A DNA stretch of 64,000 nt, from NCBI RefSeq assembly GCF_008974265.1, contig NZ_BKZW01000003.1, positions 186,001 through 250,000 of the forward strand. The letters run 5' to 3'. Shown piece after piece: positions 17,765 to 27,360 of the stretch. The translations under genes and the position numbers were made by a program. Numbering within the stretch: position 1 is the first letter of the stretch; each line of letters opens with the position of its first letter. The notes below the pieces were generated by a model. It was not told the origin of the DNA. It searched no databases and saw only the letters and a list, made by a program, of their open reading frames with translations. The DNA is from Dictyobacter vulcani. Its GTDB lineage: Bacteria > Chloroflexota > Ktedonobacteria > Ktedonobacterales > Ktedonobacteraceae.

Positions 17765-18962
17765 ATGGAAAACGTGTTATGTTATTCTAATGAACAAGTA
17801 AATGAGAAAAAAATGAGAGACCAAACCGCTAATTCTTTCCATCCTACGGCGGAGAGGCAAGGTGTAATGACGGCTGAAAATAAGCTATCCCGTGTTAATC
17901 GAGGGAGCGTATATGCATTACGTTTTGCTCTTCTGGTTACGCTATTAGTTTTTGTTATTGTAGCAGGTAATTTACTTATTCAATCGATTAATGCCTTTCA
18001 ATCCGGCGGGAAAGTTGGCAAAACGCTGTTTACTCTGGATGGGCAATCGTCTAATCAAGTGACCGCGTTGGCCTGGTCACCAGTAGGTGATCGTGTTGCA
18101 TCTGTAGGATCAAATGCGCAGATATGGGATGCAATGACCGGGCAGCATACTATCAAGTTAAATAATAATGGAAGCGCTATTACCGCAGTTGCGTGGTCAG
18201 CAGACGCGAAACAATTGGTTACTGGTGGCCCAGAGATTACTGTGTGGGATGCGCAGTCAGGTAAGCAATTGTTGACATATATCACGCAGGGTCAGAAAGC
18301 ATATGCGCAAGGGTCATTATCCGTGAAGGCGATCGAGTGGTCACCAGATAAAACCAAAATCGCAACTGCTTATACCTATTTAAATGAGGGGAAGAATGCC
18401 TCTACGCATGTGTTCCAAAGAGTTGATGTCTGGAATGCGGCCACTGGCAAAACTATTACCTCTTATGATGGGCATAAAAGCACGATTTTATCGCTGGCCT
18501 GGTCGTCTGATAGCAAACGTCTTGCTTCAGCGAGTACAGATGGCTTAGCTGTTTGGAATGCAGCCAATGGACAAAACGTGGTTAAATATGCGACCACAGG
18601 TAAAGTGACCTCGGTGTCCTGGTCACCGGATGATAGAGATCTGGTTTCGGCGTCTAATGCGCTTGAGATCTGGGATGTAAAAAATGCTAAGAAGCCGGTG
18701 GGAATTCTGGACGCTCACGCCAACGCGACTACCCCTACCTATGTAAAGTGGTCGCCAGATGGCACTTTTATTGCTTCTGCTGATAGTTCGGTGGCATATC
18801 TGGAATGCCAACAGCGGCAATGAAGTCTATACCTACACTCAGCATCATCATCCAATCAACGCATTATCCTGGTCGCCAGATGCTAATTACGTGGTTTCTA
18901 GCGATGCAGGACCCAATAAAGATAGCGATGCGGGATTTACCAGCGTCTGGCAAGTTGCTTAA
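17765..18962 (+). pseudogene. Membrane-anchored WD40 repeat protein, frameshifted near the C-terminus
   Basis: The first frame runs 17765-18823. It has a hydrophobic anchor near residue 60 (FALLVTLLVFVIVAGNLLI) and then WD40 repeats, for example TALAWSPVGDRVASVGSNAQIWD and SLAWSSDSKRLASASTDG. It ends out of frame at SSVAYLECQQRQ. The next frame continues the same propeller: HIWNANSGNEVYTYTQ, ALSWSPDANYVVSSDAG and SVWQVA, stopping at 18962. Removing one G from the GTGG at about 18790-18795 would give SSVHIWNANSG and a complete protein of about 398 residues. A later start at ATG 17867 is also possible. WD40 propellers are interaction platforms; no partner is evident. Confidence 0.82.
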
Positions 18963-18978
18963 AGATTATTGTTCCTCA

Positions 18979-19030
18979 AAAAAAAAGCATGAAGTATATC
19001 GCAACGAGCGAAAGGCTTCATGCTTTCTCT
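18979..19030 (+). terminator. Rho-independent terminator
   Basis: AAAGCATGAAG (18984-18994) pairs with CTTCATGCTTT (19016-19026), followed by a pyrimidine-rich tail, just after the WD40 gene. The next 300 bases up to the desaturase hold no other recognised feature. Confidence 0.75.
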
Positions 19031-19333
19031 TCCCCATAGCATCTTTCAATCTTTTTCCCCTCTTCATCTTTGCATAGATAAAAAACCAATTTTCCTATGC
19101 TGGCTTTTTCGTGAAACAAAATCATACTTTCTTCTCTCATATGTATGATGACTTCAATGAGAACGTCTGATTATGTTCGTGCAATGTGTATTATTAGCAA
19201 GAATTGAGGCTTTAGAATACAACAGTCTGCCTTCATAAATCAGCCGGTGTAAAAATGTATCCCTGATCTTGCAACAATGGTGTTGGATAGATTTAACTAG
19301 TATCACAAATTTTGTGTTAAGGAAGCCGTTTTA

Positions 19334-20401
19334 ATGAAGAAGAATGCATTGCTTACTTTGCCTGGCAATGATCCCTCTCTGGCAAGTTTTTATCCCGAGT
19401 CTTCAAATCGTGACTTTGCCGAGCTGAAGCAGATGATGAAGAAGCATGGTTTGTTAGAGAAACAGCCTGTATATTACGCGTATCGCATCATGTTACTAAT
19501 AGGCCTGTTAGTGCTCAGTGTCATCTGTTTGTTTACTGTGCATATATTCTTGGTGCAAATGCTCAATGCTGTTTTTATGGCTTTTGTTTTTGCGCAAATT
19601 GGCTTGCTCAGTCATGAAGCGGGACATCGCCAGATGTTCCATCGCTCCTGGAAACACGACATGGTCTCTCTGATCGGAGGTAACTTGTTTATTGGTATGA
19701 GCTATGCCTGGTGGTTGAATAAACATAATAACCACCACAGTCATCCCAATCAAGTTGATATGGATCCAGATATTGAGATTCCATTTCTGGAGTTTACCGG
19801 AATGGAAGATGTTTCCCAGATTAGTAAGTTTCGACAATTTCTCGTGAAGCGCCAGGCCTTCATTTTCTTGCCTGCTTTAATGACAGTTTCACTGGGCCTT
19901 CAATATAATAGTGTGCTCTTTCTCCTGCACAACAAAACCAAACATTATGCTTTTGAGTGGGGATTAATGATTGCGCACTTTGCTTTGTACTTTGGGGCGA
20001 TCTTCTACTGCATGAATTGGTGGCAGGGACTCATTTTCATCCTGATTAATCAGGCTTTAACCGGCTTCTACCTGGGCGCAATTTTCGCTCCAAACCACAA
20101 AGGCATGCCGGTATTGGAAAAAGAGAGTAAATTAGGTTTTCTGCATCGCCAGGTGATGACTTCACGTAACATCTATGGCAATCCTGTTGTTGACTTCGTC
20201 TATGGTGGCTTGAATTATCAAATTGAGCACCACCTCTTCCCCAGTATGCCTCGCAACAAGCTGAAAGAGGCGCGTCGCATGGTCAAGCTCTTTTGTGAGG
20301 AGCGTGAGATTCCTTATCATGAGACGCATATCCTCCAATCCTTGAAAGAAATTTTAGTGCATCTGCATCAGATCGGGGCTCCATTGCGCGGAAATGCCTG
20401 A
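19334..20401 (+). CDS. Membrane fatty acid desaturase (acyl-lipid/acyl-CoA type)
   Basis: 355 residues. The three histidine boxes of the di-iron membrane desaturases are present: HEAGH (94-98), HNNHH (131-135) and QIEHH (296-300). Hydrophobic pairs surround them (about 50-90 and 175-250). The QIEHH form of the third box is typical of front-end and linoleoyl-CoA-type desaturases, so it introduces a double bond into membrane fatty acids. Regiospecificity cannot be deduced. AAGGA precedes the ATG. It is a single-gene unit ending in a strong terminator. Confidence 0.92.
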   Translation: MKKNALLTLPGNDPSLASFYPESSNRDFAELKQMMKKHGLLEKQPVYYAYRIMLLIGLLVLSVICLFTVHIFLVQMLNAVFMAFVFAQIGLLSHEAGHRQMFHRSWKHDMVSLIGGNLFIGMSYAWWLNKHNNHHSHPNQVDMDPDIEIPFLEFTGMEDVSQISKFRQFLVKRQAFIFLPALMTVSLGLQYNSVLFLLHNKTKHYAFEWGLMIAHFALYFGAIFYCMNWWQGLIFILINQALTGFYLGAIFAPNHKGMPVLEKESKLGFLHRQVMTSRNIYGNPVVDFVYGGLNYQIEHHLFPSMPRNKLKEARRMVKLFCEEREIPYHETHILQSLKEILVHLHQIGAPLRGNA

Positions 20402-20433
20402 TCTATGGCGTAGTTTTTGTACGTATGCTCTGT

Positions 20434-20490
20434 TAGGATGGCTGGTTGGAAAGGTGCACATGTACCCAACAGCCATCCTGAATTTTTTTG
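20434..20490 (+). terminator. Rho-independent terminator of the desaturase gene
   Basis: AGGATGGCTGGTTGG (20435-20449) pairs with CCAACAGCCATCCT (20466-20479), with one unpaired base, and is followed by AATTTTTTTG. Confidence 0.88.
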
Positions 20491-20534
20491 AGCGCCGCAG
20501 GCGTAAGCTGTCGGCAAAGAAGCAGCGTGGGATG

Positions 20535-20906
20535 TTAACCAGTCTGGTTGGTAAGATCAATTTCATTGAGTGCTTGTTGAACTTCTTTGTGCCTGATTTC
20601 GAGAATAGCGTTGAGCTCTTTAAGCTTTTCCAGGGTTTTGGCATCAAACGTATCACTGATCCATTGATCTACTTGATTTAGCTGGCTTTGTTGTTCCATG
20701 ATCCAGAACCGAATACGCTGCAGGATAAATGGAAGGTTGCTATTATTGGTAGGCACATAGCCAATAAATAACTCTTCTTCATCCTGCTGTTCGAGGGAGA
20801 TTTGTAGGATGCCTGCTGGCTTTTGATCGGCGGCTGAGCGTATTTCGCGCACATGAAATTTTCCGTACTGTTTGATAGTAATTCCACACTTTTGTAATGC
20901 CTGCAT
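20535..20906 (-). CDS. Hypothetical protein, possibly coiled-coil at the C-terminus
   Basis: 123 residues with no signal or membrane segment. The N-terminal half (KYG-like KQYGKFHVREIRS, PAGILQISLEQQDEEELFIGYV) looks like a small beta-rich domain. The C-terminal half (TLEKLKELNAILEIRHKEVQQALNEI) is amphipathic and probably a coiled coil. GGGGAGGG lies six bases before the ATG, which supports it being real. No family recognised. It is convergent with the desaturase gene. Confidence 0.7.
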   Translation of the reverse strand: MQALQKCGITIKQYGKFHVREIRSAADQKPAGILQISLEQQDEEELFIGYVPTNNSNLPFILQRIRFWIMEQQSQLNQVDQWISDTFDAKTLEKLKELNAILEIRHKEVQQALNEIDLTNQTG

Positions 20907-20984
20907 AGAACCCTCCCCTGATTGGTCATGACACTCTCTATTCAGTATAGCCCTATGTTTAAACGCTCACCGTCGATTCGTGTC

Positions 20985-21037
20985 TGGATCAAAAAGAGAG
21001 CGGACCTGCCTCATCACGAGGCCGGCCCGCTCTCTTT
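20985..21037 (-). terminator. Rho-independent terminator for the GT-C-like membrane protein gene
   Basis: On the minus strand AAAGAGAGCGG pairs with CCGCTCTCTTT around an inner GGCCTC-GTGAT-GAGGC hairpin, and is followed by TTTTTG. It lies 12 bases past the stop of the 21049-22530 gene. Confidence 0.85.
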
Positions 21038-21048
21038 GTTGTTTGTGT

Positions 21049-22530
21049 TTAGATACGCCACTCACGAATCTGTACATATGGTTTGATGAAATGTACGATG
21101 GGTTCACTCGCTTGCTGATATATTTTAACCAGTAGTGGGAAGATGAAGTAAACGAAGACAATGGCACTGTAGAGCAGATAGAGCTTCTGCTGCCACTGTA
21201 GTTGCGCATGGGCGATAAAAGGTCGCCATAGGACACTATATTCAGGAATATAATGGCAGGCGGCTTCCAGTGCATAGTTGTTTGCCATACATGTGGGGAG
21301 GTATGCAGCACTCTGGAAGAGGACCGCACAGATGCCGACCCAGGTCGATAGGCATAAAACCAGGACTGTGAAGATATTGACCAGTAAGCCAGTATTTTTG
21401 TTGTGCAGGCGTACTGCGAGTGCGAAAGAAGCTGGAATACAGGCAAACAGGAAGAATCTTGGTCCCCAGTATAAACCACCATACCAGGACCACCATCGTG
21501 CATATACGATGATCAATCCAATGGTAAAGCAGATCCACAATGAATAGACCTGATAGAGGTTCAATGCATACTTATCCTTCCAGTTTTTCAAGGTGCGCCC
21601 TATGGGCAGTAGCAGTCCGGGTGTAAAGAAGATAAGCCCTTTGCCAAAGGAAAAGAGAATGGAGAGCAGACCAAAGAAGAAAGGATAGCTGAAACCTGGT
21701 AATCCCGAATACGGCATAAACGTGTGAAAGCCAGCATCATCATTGTAACCATTAGAAGTGAAGGAGCCACGACGTATATAGGATTCGGCAAGGACGAGGA
21801 TACCCGCTGCTCCAATTGCCAGGATGTAACGCAGGCGTTTCCGGTCGAGCGTTCTTTTCAGGACCACGAGTCCCAGTCCTACCATCGTTGCTGGCGTATT
21901 GATGATTCCCAGTACAATGATAATCCAGCCGCCGATCGAAGTAAAACGGATCAATGCGGCCATGATACCAAAACCAACACAAACCGCAGTAAAGACTTCT
22001 CCATAGTAGGAAGCTAAATGGGCGGCAAACATTGAACTTGTGATCATGAGCAGGAAAAATTTTCTGAGCAGCCCACGATCCATACGATCTTTGCATAGCC
22101 AATAGGTGGCTATCAGGCTGAGTGCAAACAATATGTAGTTATAAAGCAGGATAAGGTCTTTGGGATTACCTAGTTTTTCACCCAGCCATAAGAGCGGCAG
22201 GGAGAACAGAGGACCAACTAACGAGTATTTATTGTCAACAGATTGTATAATGCCATGGTGAAGAAAATCTGAAATATACTGATATCGTAAGGTGGCGTCT
22301 CCATGAAGCGTGCGTGGCACGATCAGGAGAATGAAGAGCATGCCAATCAGAATAAAACTTGTTTCAAGGCATGCAAAAATAAAACCATACTTGTTTTTCT
22401 TCTCGGGCAGATTGTCATGGTTTTCGGGAATAGGTGTGTCATTCCGCTCAAGCTTGAACTGATCTCTATTTGTTGGAGTCTGAGCATAGAAGCTTGCATT
22501 CGCGGTGTCAGATTGTGTCTTTTCTTTCAC
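21049..22530 (-). CDS. Polytopic membrane protein, GT-C glycosyltransferase-like
   Basis: 493 residues with about 60 hydrophilic N-terminal residues, then roughly 10-12 transmembrane segments. The loop after the first segment (LHGDATLRYQYISDFLHHG) and the later WYGGLYWGPRFFLFACIP resemble lipid-linked-sugar GT-C transferases and related PMT-like proteins. It could transfer a sugar from a polyprenyl-phosphate donor to a periplasmic acceptor, but this is only by resemblance. Translation appears to start at GTG 22530, with AGGTG upstream. It has its own terminator and is probably monocistronic. Confidence 0.75.
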   Translation of the reverse strand: MKEKTQSDTANASFYAQTPTNRDQFKLERNDTPIPENHDNLPEKKNKYGFIFACLETSFILIGMLFILLIVPRTLHGDATLRYQYISDFLHHGIIQSVDNKYSLVGPLFSLPLLWLGEKLGNPKDLILLYNYILFALSLIATYWLCKDRMDRGLLRKFFLLMITSSMFAAHLASYYGEVFTAVCVGFGIMAALIRFTSIGGWIIIVLGIINTPATMVGLGLVVLKRTLDRKRLRYILAIGAAGILVLAESYIRRGSFTSNGYNDDAGFHTFMPYSGLPGFSYPFFFGLLSILFSFGKGLIFFTPGLLLPIGRTLKNWKDKYALNLYQVYSLWICFTIGLIIVYARWWSWYGGLYWGPRFFLFACIPASFALAVRLHNKNTGLLVNIFTVLVLCLSTWVGICAVLFQSAAYLPTCMANNYALEAACHYIPEYSVLWRPFIAHAQLQWQQKLYLLYSAIVFVYFIFPLLVKIYQQASEPIVHFIKPYVQIREWRI

Positions 22531-23035
22531 TTTACACCTGGTAACTAAACATGATAAAGCATAAAATCAGCGTTTGAGCAATGAATATAGAGAAAGGTGG
22601 GATGTAGGTCTTCTTTAAAGCTGGTCTAATCAACTATTTTGCTCAATACGCATAATGTTACTAGATAGACCTGCCAAAAGGCAAGCTCATAGCCCTTTTG
22701 AATATCCACGCGCAGGCTGTTGAGTGCTCATTTTCTCTCTCATGTATTATTCTTGATGCCATCAAACGTCAAGATAAAGAGATGAACGGTAAATATTGCA
22801 TCTAGATTTACGTGTATCAAGTAGAGAGCAAACACTTTTTGTTGCGGCTTGCAATATAACATAGTGTTTGATGCCACATAATAAAACTCTTGTTCGCACC
22901 GCAGGTGCGAAAACTCATGCAGAGAAATGATGGAGTATACGAGAATCAAACACTATCTGAATGGTGTCTCTACTTGCTTACATGCATGCATTTGTTTATA
23001 CTGGCTGAAAAATCTGTCTGAGGGAATAATAAATA
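22531..23035. other. Intergenic region with a small inverted-repeat element
   Basis: 505 bases with no gene I can support. It contains the 96-bp inverted-repeat unit listed separately (22861-22956) and is otherwise AT-rich and unremarkable. Confidence 0.4.
22861..22956. repeat. 96-bp inverted-repeat unit with an internal hairpin
   Basis: ATAGTGTTTGAT (22861-22872) is matched exactly by ATCAAACACTAT (22945-22956). Between them TCGCACC (22894-22900) pairs with GGTGCGA (22904-22910) around GCA. It is non-coding and could be another miniature element or a structured RNA. Only one copy was seen in this window. Confidence 0.6.
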
Positions 23036-23416
23036 ATGCAACATTCAAATCAAACTTCTCTGACTGAGGTGAAGGCACTCCCTGCGGAACTGACCTCCCA
23101 ATATTCAGAAGATGGGGTAGACGTATTTGTCGGGGCTGTTCACCATGAAAAGACGCTTACGTTTATTAAATATGCTTTGTTACTGGATGCCATTGATGAA
23201 GGCTGGTTGTATGAACAACAGGGATGGATGTTTAATCAACTTCAGCGTTATCGCGAAGCTTTAGAAGCTTTTGAACGTGCCCGCCAGCTGGGCTATGGCA
23301 ATGACGGCTGGCTCTATAAGCAGAAATCGTATGCGCTTGATAAGTTAGAGCGCAATGAAGAGGCTTTAGAAGCATGTGAGCGTGCGCGTCGGCTTGGTTA
23401 TGTGAGTGAAGAATAA
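23036..23416 (+). CDS. Small TPR-repeat protein
   Basis: 126 residues. Two tetratricopeptide-like units are clear: WLYEQQGWMFNQLQRYREAL followed by EAFERARQLGY, and WLYKQKSYALDKLERNEEAL followed by EACERARRLGY. The N-terminal 50 residues have no recognised fold. It would be a cytoplasmic protein-protein interaction module. GAGGGAA precedes the ATG. The second repeat is truncated at the C-terminus, so the protein may once have been longer. Confidence 0.78.
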   Translation: MQHSNQTSLTEVKALPAELTSQYSEDGVDVFVGAVHHEKTLTFIKYALLLDAIDEGWLYEQQGWMFNQLQRYREALEAFERARQLGYGNDGWLYKQKSYALDKLERNEEALEACERARRLGYVSEE

Positions 23417-23561
23417 CCTGCTTTCCTGTGCTTGATTGGTTTTAAACAGACGTAAGTACTAATAGCGTGGATAAGGGCTGGCTATGTATCCAGGAGCTTT
23501 TCTATACTGGGGAAAGGAAACGGTGCGCATCTTTTGATGGTTTTTTGATAAGGATGATGGT

Positions 23562-24797
23562 ATGAACTTTTTTCAAGCTAGCCTGAATTTTCTGGTTGCA
23601 CAACATCTTCTGCTTTTCCTGGGTGGTGTGGTTGCCTTTATTTTAACTTATGTATTGACTTTTGGGGTATTGGCCCTCTGTCGTAAATATAACTGGTATG
23701 AACCAGTCGTGGCCCATAAAGTACATAAAAAAGCTCTTCCTCGTCTGGGCGGTCTGGCTATCTTCGGCGCTTTCCTGCTTTCTTCCCTCCTGTTTTATCT
23801 ACCAACCCTGGCTATGGAACCAGGTAAACAAGAGCTTATCTGGGGCCATGCGATATCGCAGGAACTGCTGATTTACCTGCTATTTTTGGTATCTTCGGTC
23901 TTGATTGTGGCGGTACATGCCTATGATGATGTGAAGGGTCTGAAGCCGTTACCAAAGATGCTGGCCCAGACTGTGGCGGTATTGATTTTAATGGGACCCG
24001 GGCTCCAGCGCTTCCATGGCGTCCTGTTCTTTGGAGTGAATAATCCCTTTGTTCCTGCTGGACTGACTTACAATCCAGCCTTACCCTGGTATCAGCAGCC
24101 CGAACTGACTTTATTTATTCGTGAGCCCATCATGTCCTGGTTAACAATACCGGCGGTACTTTTCACCTGGTTCTGGTTTGTCGGCATGATGAATGCCGTG
24201 AATTTTATGGATGGGCTGGATGGGCTGGTGGCAGGTATTGTAACGATTGTGGGTTTATTCACCACGATTATTAGCTTTCAATTAGGGCAATATACTATTG
24301 CTACGCTGGCTGCCATTTTTACTGGTGCTGTAGCTGGTTTCGTACCGCATAACTGGAATCCATCGCGTATGATTATGGGTGATTCAGGTTCTCAATTTCT
24401 CGGCCTGGCACTGGCTATGCTCTCGATTATGGGGGGAGCCAAGTTCGCCCTGATTTTGATGATTCTTGGTATTCCCATTCTGGATATTGCCTGGGTGATG
24501 ATGAATCGCATGCGCCGAGGCCAGAGTCCGACGCAGCGGGACCTGTTGCCGCAATATTCGCATAAAACCCATTTGCACTATCGTTTACTATTTGGTGGAC
24601 TCAATGCCCGGCAGATTTGCTATGTTTTCTACACTATTACTACTATCTTTGGATTAAGTGCGCTGATCCTCCCTCGTGCCTGGAAATTTGTTGGCTTTGG
24701 TCTGGTTGCATTGATCGTCTGCGGCCTCTTCTGGTGGAGCATCCATCTGCAACAAAAAGTGGCACAGCATAAGCAACATGATACTCAGCAAGCGTAA
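23562..24797 (+). CDS. Undecaprenyl-phosphate N-acetylglucosaminyl-1-phosphate transferase-like (MraY/WecA/TagO family)
   Basis: 411 residues with about 10-11 transmembrane segments. Family motifs are HKKALPRLGGLAIF near 55, AYDDVKGLKP with D122-D123, NFMDGLDGLVAG with D217 and D220, GDSGSQFLG near 270, and HKTHLHYRLL, the HxHHRL-like motif that separates WecA/TagO from MraY. It transfers a sugar-1-phosphate from UDP-sugar to polyprenyl phosphate, the first step of wall polymer or surface polysaccharide synthesis. AAGGA precedes the ATG. It stands alone, followed by a terminator, with no polymer cluster here. Confidence 0.9.
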   Translation: MNFFQASLNFLVAQHLLLFLGGVVAFILTYVLTFGVLALCRKYNWYEPVVAHKVHKKALPRLGGLAIFGAFLLSSLLFYLPTLAMEPGKQELIWGHAISQELLIYLLFLVSSVLIVAVHAYDDVKGLKPLPKMLAQTVAVLILMGPGLQRFHGVLFFGVNNPFVPAGLTYNPALPWYQQPELTLFIREPIMSWLTIPAVLFTWFWFVGMMNAVNFMDGLDGLVAGIVTIVGLFTTIISFQLGQYTIATLAAIFTGAVAGFVPHNWNPSRMIMGDSGSQFLGLALAMLSIMGGAKFALILMILGIPILDIAWVMMNRMRRGQSPTQRDLLPQYSHKTHLHYRLLFGGLNARQICYVFYTITTIFGLSALILPRAWKFVGFGLVALIVCGLFWWSIHLQQKVAQHKQHDTQQA

Positions 24798-24837
24798 AAG
24801 CGCGCTATAGCGTATCCTTTACATGTCGCAAAGCGGG

Positions 24838-24886
24838 AGAGAGCATAATAGATATTCGAGGCTGAATTATTATGCTCTCTTTTTGA
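24838..24886 (+). terminator. Rho-independent terminator
   Basis: AGAGAGCATAATA (24838-24850) pairs perfectly with TATTATGCTCTCT (24868-24880), followed by TTTTTG, downstream of the WecA-like gene. Confidence 0.88.
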
Positions 24887-25285
24887 TTGAACGACTTCTT
24901 GTAACTTGAATCGTGGCTGCACCGCATAAAATTCTCATAAAGATAGACATATCCAGAAATAATTTTGTACAGGCAAAATAGTAGCGTTTATCGAAAAATA
25001 GTTGTTGTTTTTGTCTCTCATACTATACATTGACACGAGGTTTCTGGTTTGCTGAAAGACAAGGATGGAATGCATGAAATAAGATGAGATATATAGTCAT
25101 ATAAATGACGTATTTTATTATGGGAGCTTGTACATGGGAACTATGGCGGAGCTTATGACGTCTTCTTTGTAGGATAAATAAATCTGTATGACGAAAAGAT
25201 ATGTTTGTATAAAAGCTATGGCAAAGGCATTTTATGCTTTATTCACTGGTCTGGTCATATTGATGACTACTAAAGGAGCTGACGG
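24887..25285. other. Intergenic region, nothing recognised
   Basis: About 400 AT-rich bases before the DUF4349 lipoprotein gene. No gene, hairpin or repeat that I can support, although a promoter for the lipoprotein must lie here. Confidence 0.3.
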
Positions 25286-26293
25286 ATGTTACGTACACGG
25301 ATGTCTCTACAAAAAGCCGGTTTTCTTGTGACAAGCTTTTTCCTACTGGCTATGCTAATCGTTGCTTGTGGCAGTGCTAGTAGCGCTACCAGTGACAGTG
25401 GTAATTCGGCCACGACCAGGCAATCTGCGCCCAGGGATAGTTCTGCAGGCGGGAACAGTAACGCTGGACAGGGAGCGGTCCCACAACCAGGCGCTGCTAA
25501 CTCACAATCAAAGGTTGTTCCAGTACAAGCTGGCCCACAGTATTTGATTAAGACGCTGAATGTAAGCATGCAGGTCAAAGATACGCGTAAAGTTGCCAAT
25601 GATATTCAGAGTTGGATCACTTCTACTGATCCTCGTTCTTCTTCCGCTGGCGCTGATTATACGCAAGTGGCTGATAAGCTCTACTCTATAAATTTAACCT
25701 TTTCAGTGCAATCGACGATGTATCCTCAGATTTATAAATATCTGCGCGACTATAATCTTCAGGGAGCTAGTGGTGGTAAATTGCTGGGATTGAAAGAAAG
25801 TGTGCAGGATGTTTCTAACGATTATGTAGATACCGAGTCGCGTATTAAAAATTATAAAGTTGAACAGACCCGTTTGCTACAGCTTCTCAGCCATGCAGCG
25901 TCTGTGGGCGATATCGTGACCGTCGATCAGAAGTTATCAGAAGTTGAAGGCAATATCGAGACTTCTGAAGCTCACTTAAAACTATTAGCCGATCAAGTCA
26001 CTTTTTACACGGTTGTGCTTAATTTACAGCCGATTATTCCGGATGGAGTCCCACAGCCAGCCACTGACCATGCCTGGACGGCCAATGGTACTTTTGGAGA
26101 AGCGTTTGCTGCCTCCCTGCAATTTGGCCAGGCTGTCTTAACGTTCTTGATCTGGTTGCTTGCTTTTAGTATCTACATTGTGCCCATCGCTATCGTGACC
26201 TGGCTCGTGAGGCGTTATCGTTCACGTATCAGTAGCATATTCCATCACGTAGTGGCAAGCCCCAAAGCAACGCCACCCGCAGAGCAAAGCTAA
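25286..26293 (+). CDS. DUF4349 lipoprotein
   Basis: 335 residues. The N-terminus AMLIVACGSASS is a lipobox. A low-complexity Ser/Ala/Gly/Gln linker (about 25-80) leads to the DUF4349 region (about 90-255), with YLIKTLNVSMQVKD, SYxx-like TESRIKNYKVEQTRLLQLL and VEGNIETSEAHLKLLADQV. A transmembrane segment (about 280-305) is followed by a basic cytoplasmic tail. DUF4349 proteins are surface-exposed with a predicted coiled coil; their function is not established. AAAGGAG precedes the ATG. Confidence 0.87.
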   Translation: MLRTRMSLQKAGFLVTSFFLLAMLIVACGSASSATSDSGNSATTRQSAPRDSSAGGNSNAGQGAVPQPGAANSQSKVVPVQAGPQYLIKTLNVSMQVKDTRKVANDIQSWITSTDPRSSSAGADYTQVADKLYSINLTFSVQSTMYPQIYKYLRDYNLQGASGGKLLGLKESVQDVSNDYVDTESRIKNYKVEQTRLLQLLSHAASVGDIVTVDQKLSEVEGNIETSEAHLKLLADQVTFYTVVLNLQPIIPDGVPQPATDHAWTANGTFGEAFAASLQFGQAVLTFLIWLLAFSIYIVPIAIVTWLVRRYRSRISSIFHHVVASPKATPPAEQS

Positions 26294-26302
26294 ACTCCTG
26301 CG

Positions 26303-26356
26303 AAATATCTGGATGAATGACTGTTGCCGATAACTTTTCATCCAGGTATTTTTTTG
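26303..26356. terminator. Terminator overlapping the end of the convergent zinc-ribbon gene
   Basis: AAATATCTGGATGAA (26303-26317) pairs with TTCATCCAGGTATTT (26337-26351), with one wobble, followed by further T. The right arm covers the stop codon of the minus-strand gene that ends at 26338. Confidence 0.8.
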
Positions 26357-26832
26357 TATTGTATCTGCTGGACGGCGGGTACCAGACGGCTGCCACAGTT
26401 CCCACAAAAGGTGTCGCTGAAATAGAGTTCTGTATGGCAGCGAGGACAGTTATAGTCAGGTTTATCTATACTGACATGATAGCTGTTTGTGGAGATTATC
26501 GTCGAGACTGGTGCTATGAGAGTTCCTGGAAAAGGTGGGGGAGTCTGTGGGGTTTTATATGATGTGGGAGGGGCGTAGCTGCGGCGGGCTTGCTGTGGTT
26601 GCATCGGTGCAAGCCTGATGGCAGGTAAAACAGCTGTTCCGCAGTAATTACAAAAGTTATCGCTGCTGCGCAGGCGTTGAGTGCAGACTGAGCACCATTT
26701 CTGCTTATTCTTTTGGATCATGAAGAAAACAAGCACAAAGACGATCATGCCACAGAGAAACACCGCCAGATACATGCCACTGATAAACGCTAGCGTTATC
26801 GACCCCTCCAGAGTGAGTATTGATGCCACCAT
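26338..26832 (-). CDS. Membrane-anchored double zinc-ribbon protein
   Basis: 164 residues. An N-terminal hydrophobic region (GMYLAVFLCGMIVFVLVFFM, about 19-40) anchors it. Two Cx2C...Cx2C ribbons follow: CSVCTQ...CNYCGT near 47-65 and CPRCHT...CGNCGS near 130-148. They are separated by a Pro/Ala/Tyr-rich linker. The topology and the ribbon pairing resemble the cytoplasmic protein at 16870-17562. ATGGAGA precedes the start. Role unknown. Confidence 0.8.
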   Translation of the reverse strand: MVASILTLEGSITLAFISGMYLAVFLCGMIVFVLVFFMIQKNKQKWCSVCTQRLRSSDNFCNYCGTAVLPAIRLAPMQPQQARRSYAPPTSYKTPQTPPPFPGTLIAPVSTIISTNSYHVSIDKPDYNCPRCHTELYFSDTFCGNCGSRLVPAVQQIQYKKIPG

Positions 26833-26967
26833 GCTATTTCTCCATCTAAAAACTCGTGGTGCCCTTCAGGATTTTTATGTACTCTTCTTATAATATAGTA
26901 CACGAGCCTGATCGGTCTGGTCAATAGAAGGAGTATTTTTGTGGACCAGGTTATCATGTCCTTTGTC

Positions 26968-27360
26968 TTAGCATGTCTCGATCGGAGCGTATGTGAGTAA
27001 TTTTTGGACCACCTGTAACAGGTTTTCGACATCAAATGGCTTAAATACTACGTCGATACTGGGTGTTTTTAGCTCGTCTATCTTTTCCCTGAGATCGTGT
27101 TCCGCTGCCGTACACAGTAGGAGAGGGACAGATGAGGTACCTGGATGATGATGTACCTTTTCCAGAAAATTCCAGCCTGCTTGTTTGCCGCCAATCATCA
27201 GATCCAAAATGATCAGGTGTGGGTCGATCTGCTCTATCACTGCGAGATCATGATAGATAGCATCATTGGTATACACCTCGTAACCCTCTGTCTCTAGCAG
27301 CAAACGATAGAGCTCTAAAATATCTGGTTCGTCTTCGATGACAAGGATGCGTGTTTTCAC
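26968..27360 (-). CDS. Single-domain response regulator (CheY-like receiver)
   Basis: 130 residues, a receiver domain only. The acidic pocket EDE (9-11), phosphoacceptor D53 in LIILDLMIGG, T84 in LLLCTAAE and K107 in VVFKPFD are all present. It should be phosphorylated by a histidine kinase and signal by protein contact, because no output domain follows. No kinase gene is adjacent. The start appears to be GTG 27360, with GAGG upstream. Confidence 0.92.
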   Translation of the reverse strand: MKTRILVIEDEPDILELYRLLLETEGYEVYTNDAIYHDLAVIEQIDPHLIILDLMIGGKQAGWNFLEKVHHHPGTSSVPLLLCTAAEHDLREKIDELKTPSIDVVFKPFDVENLLQVVQKLLTYAPIETC

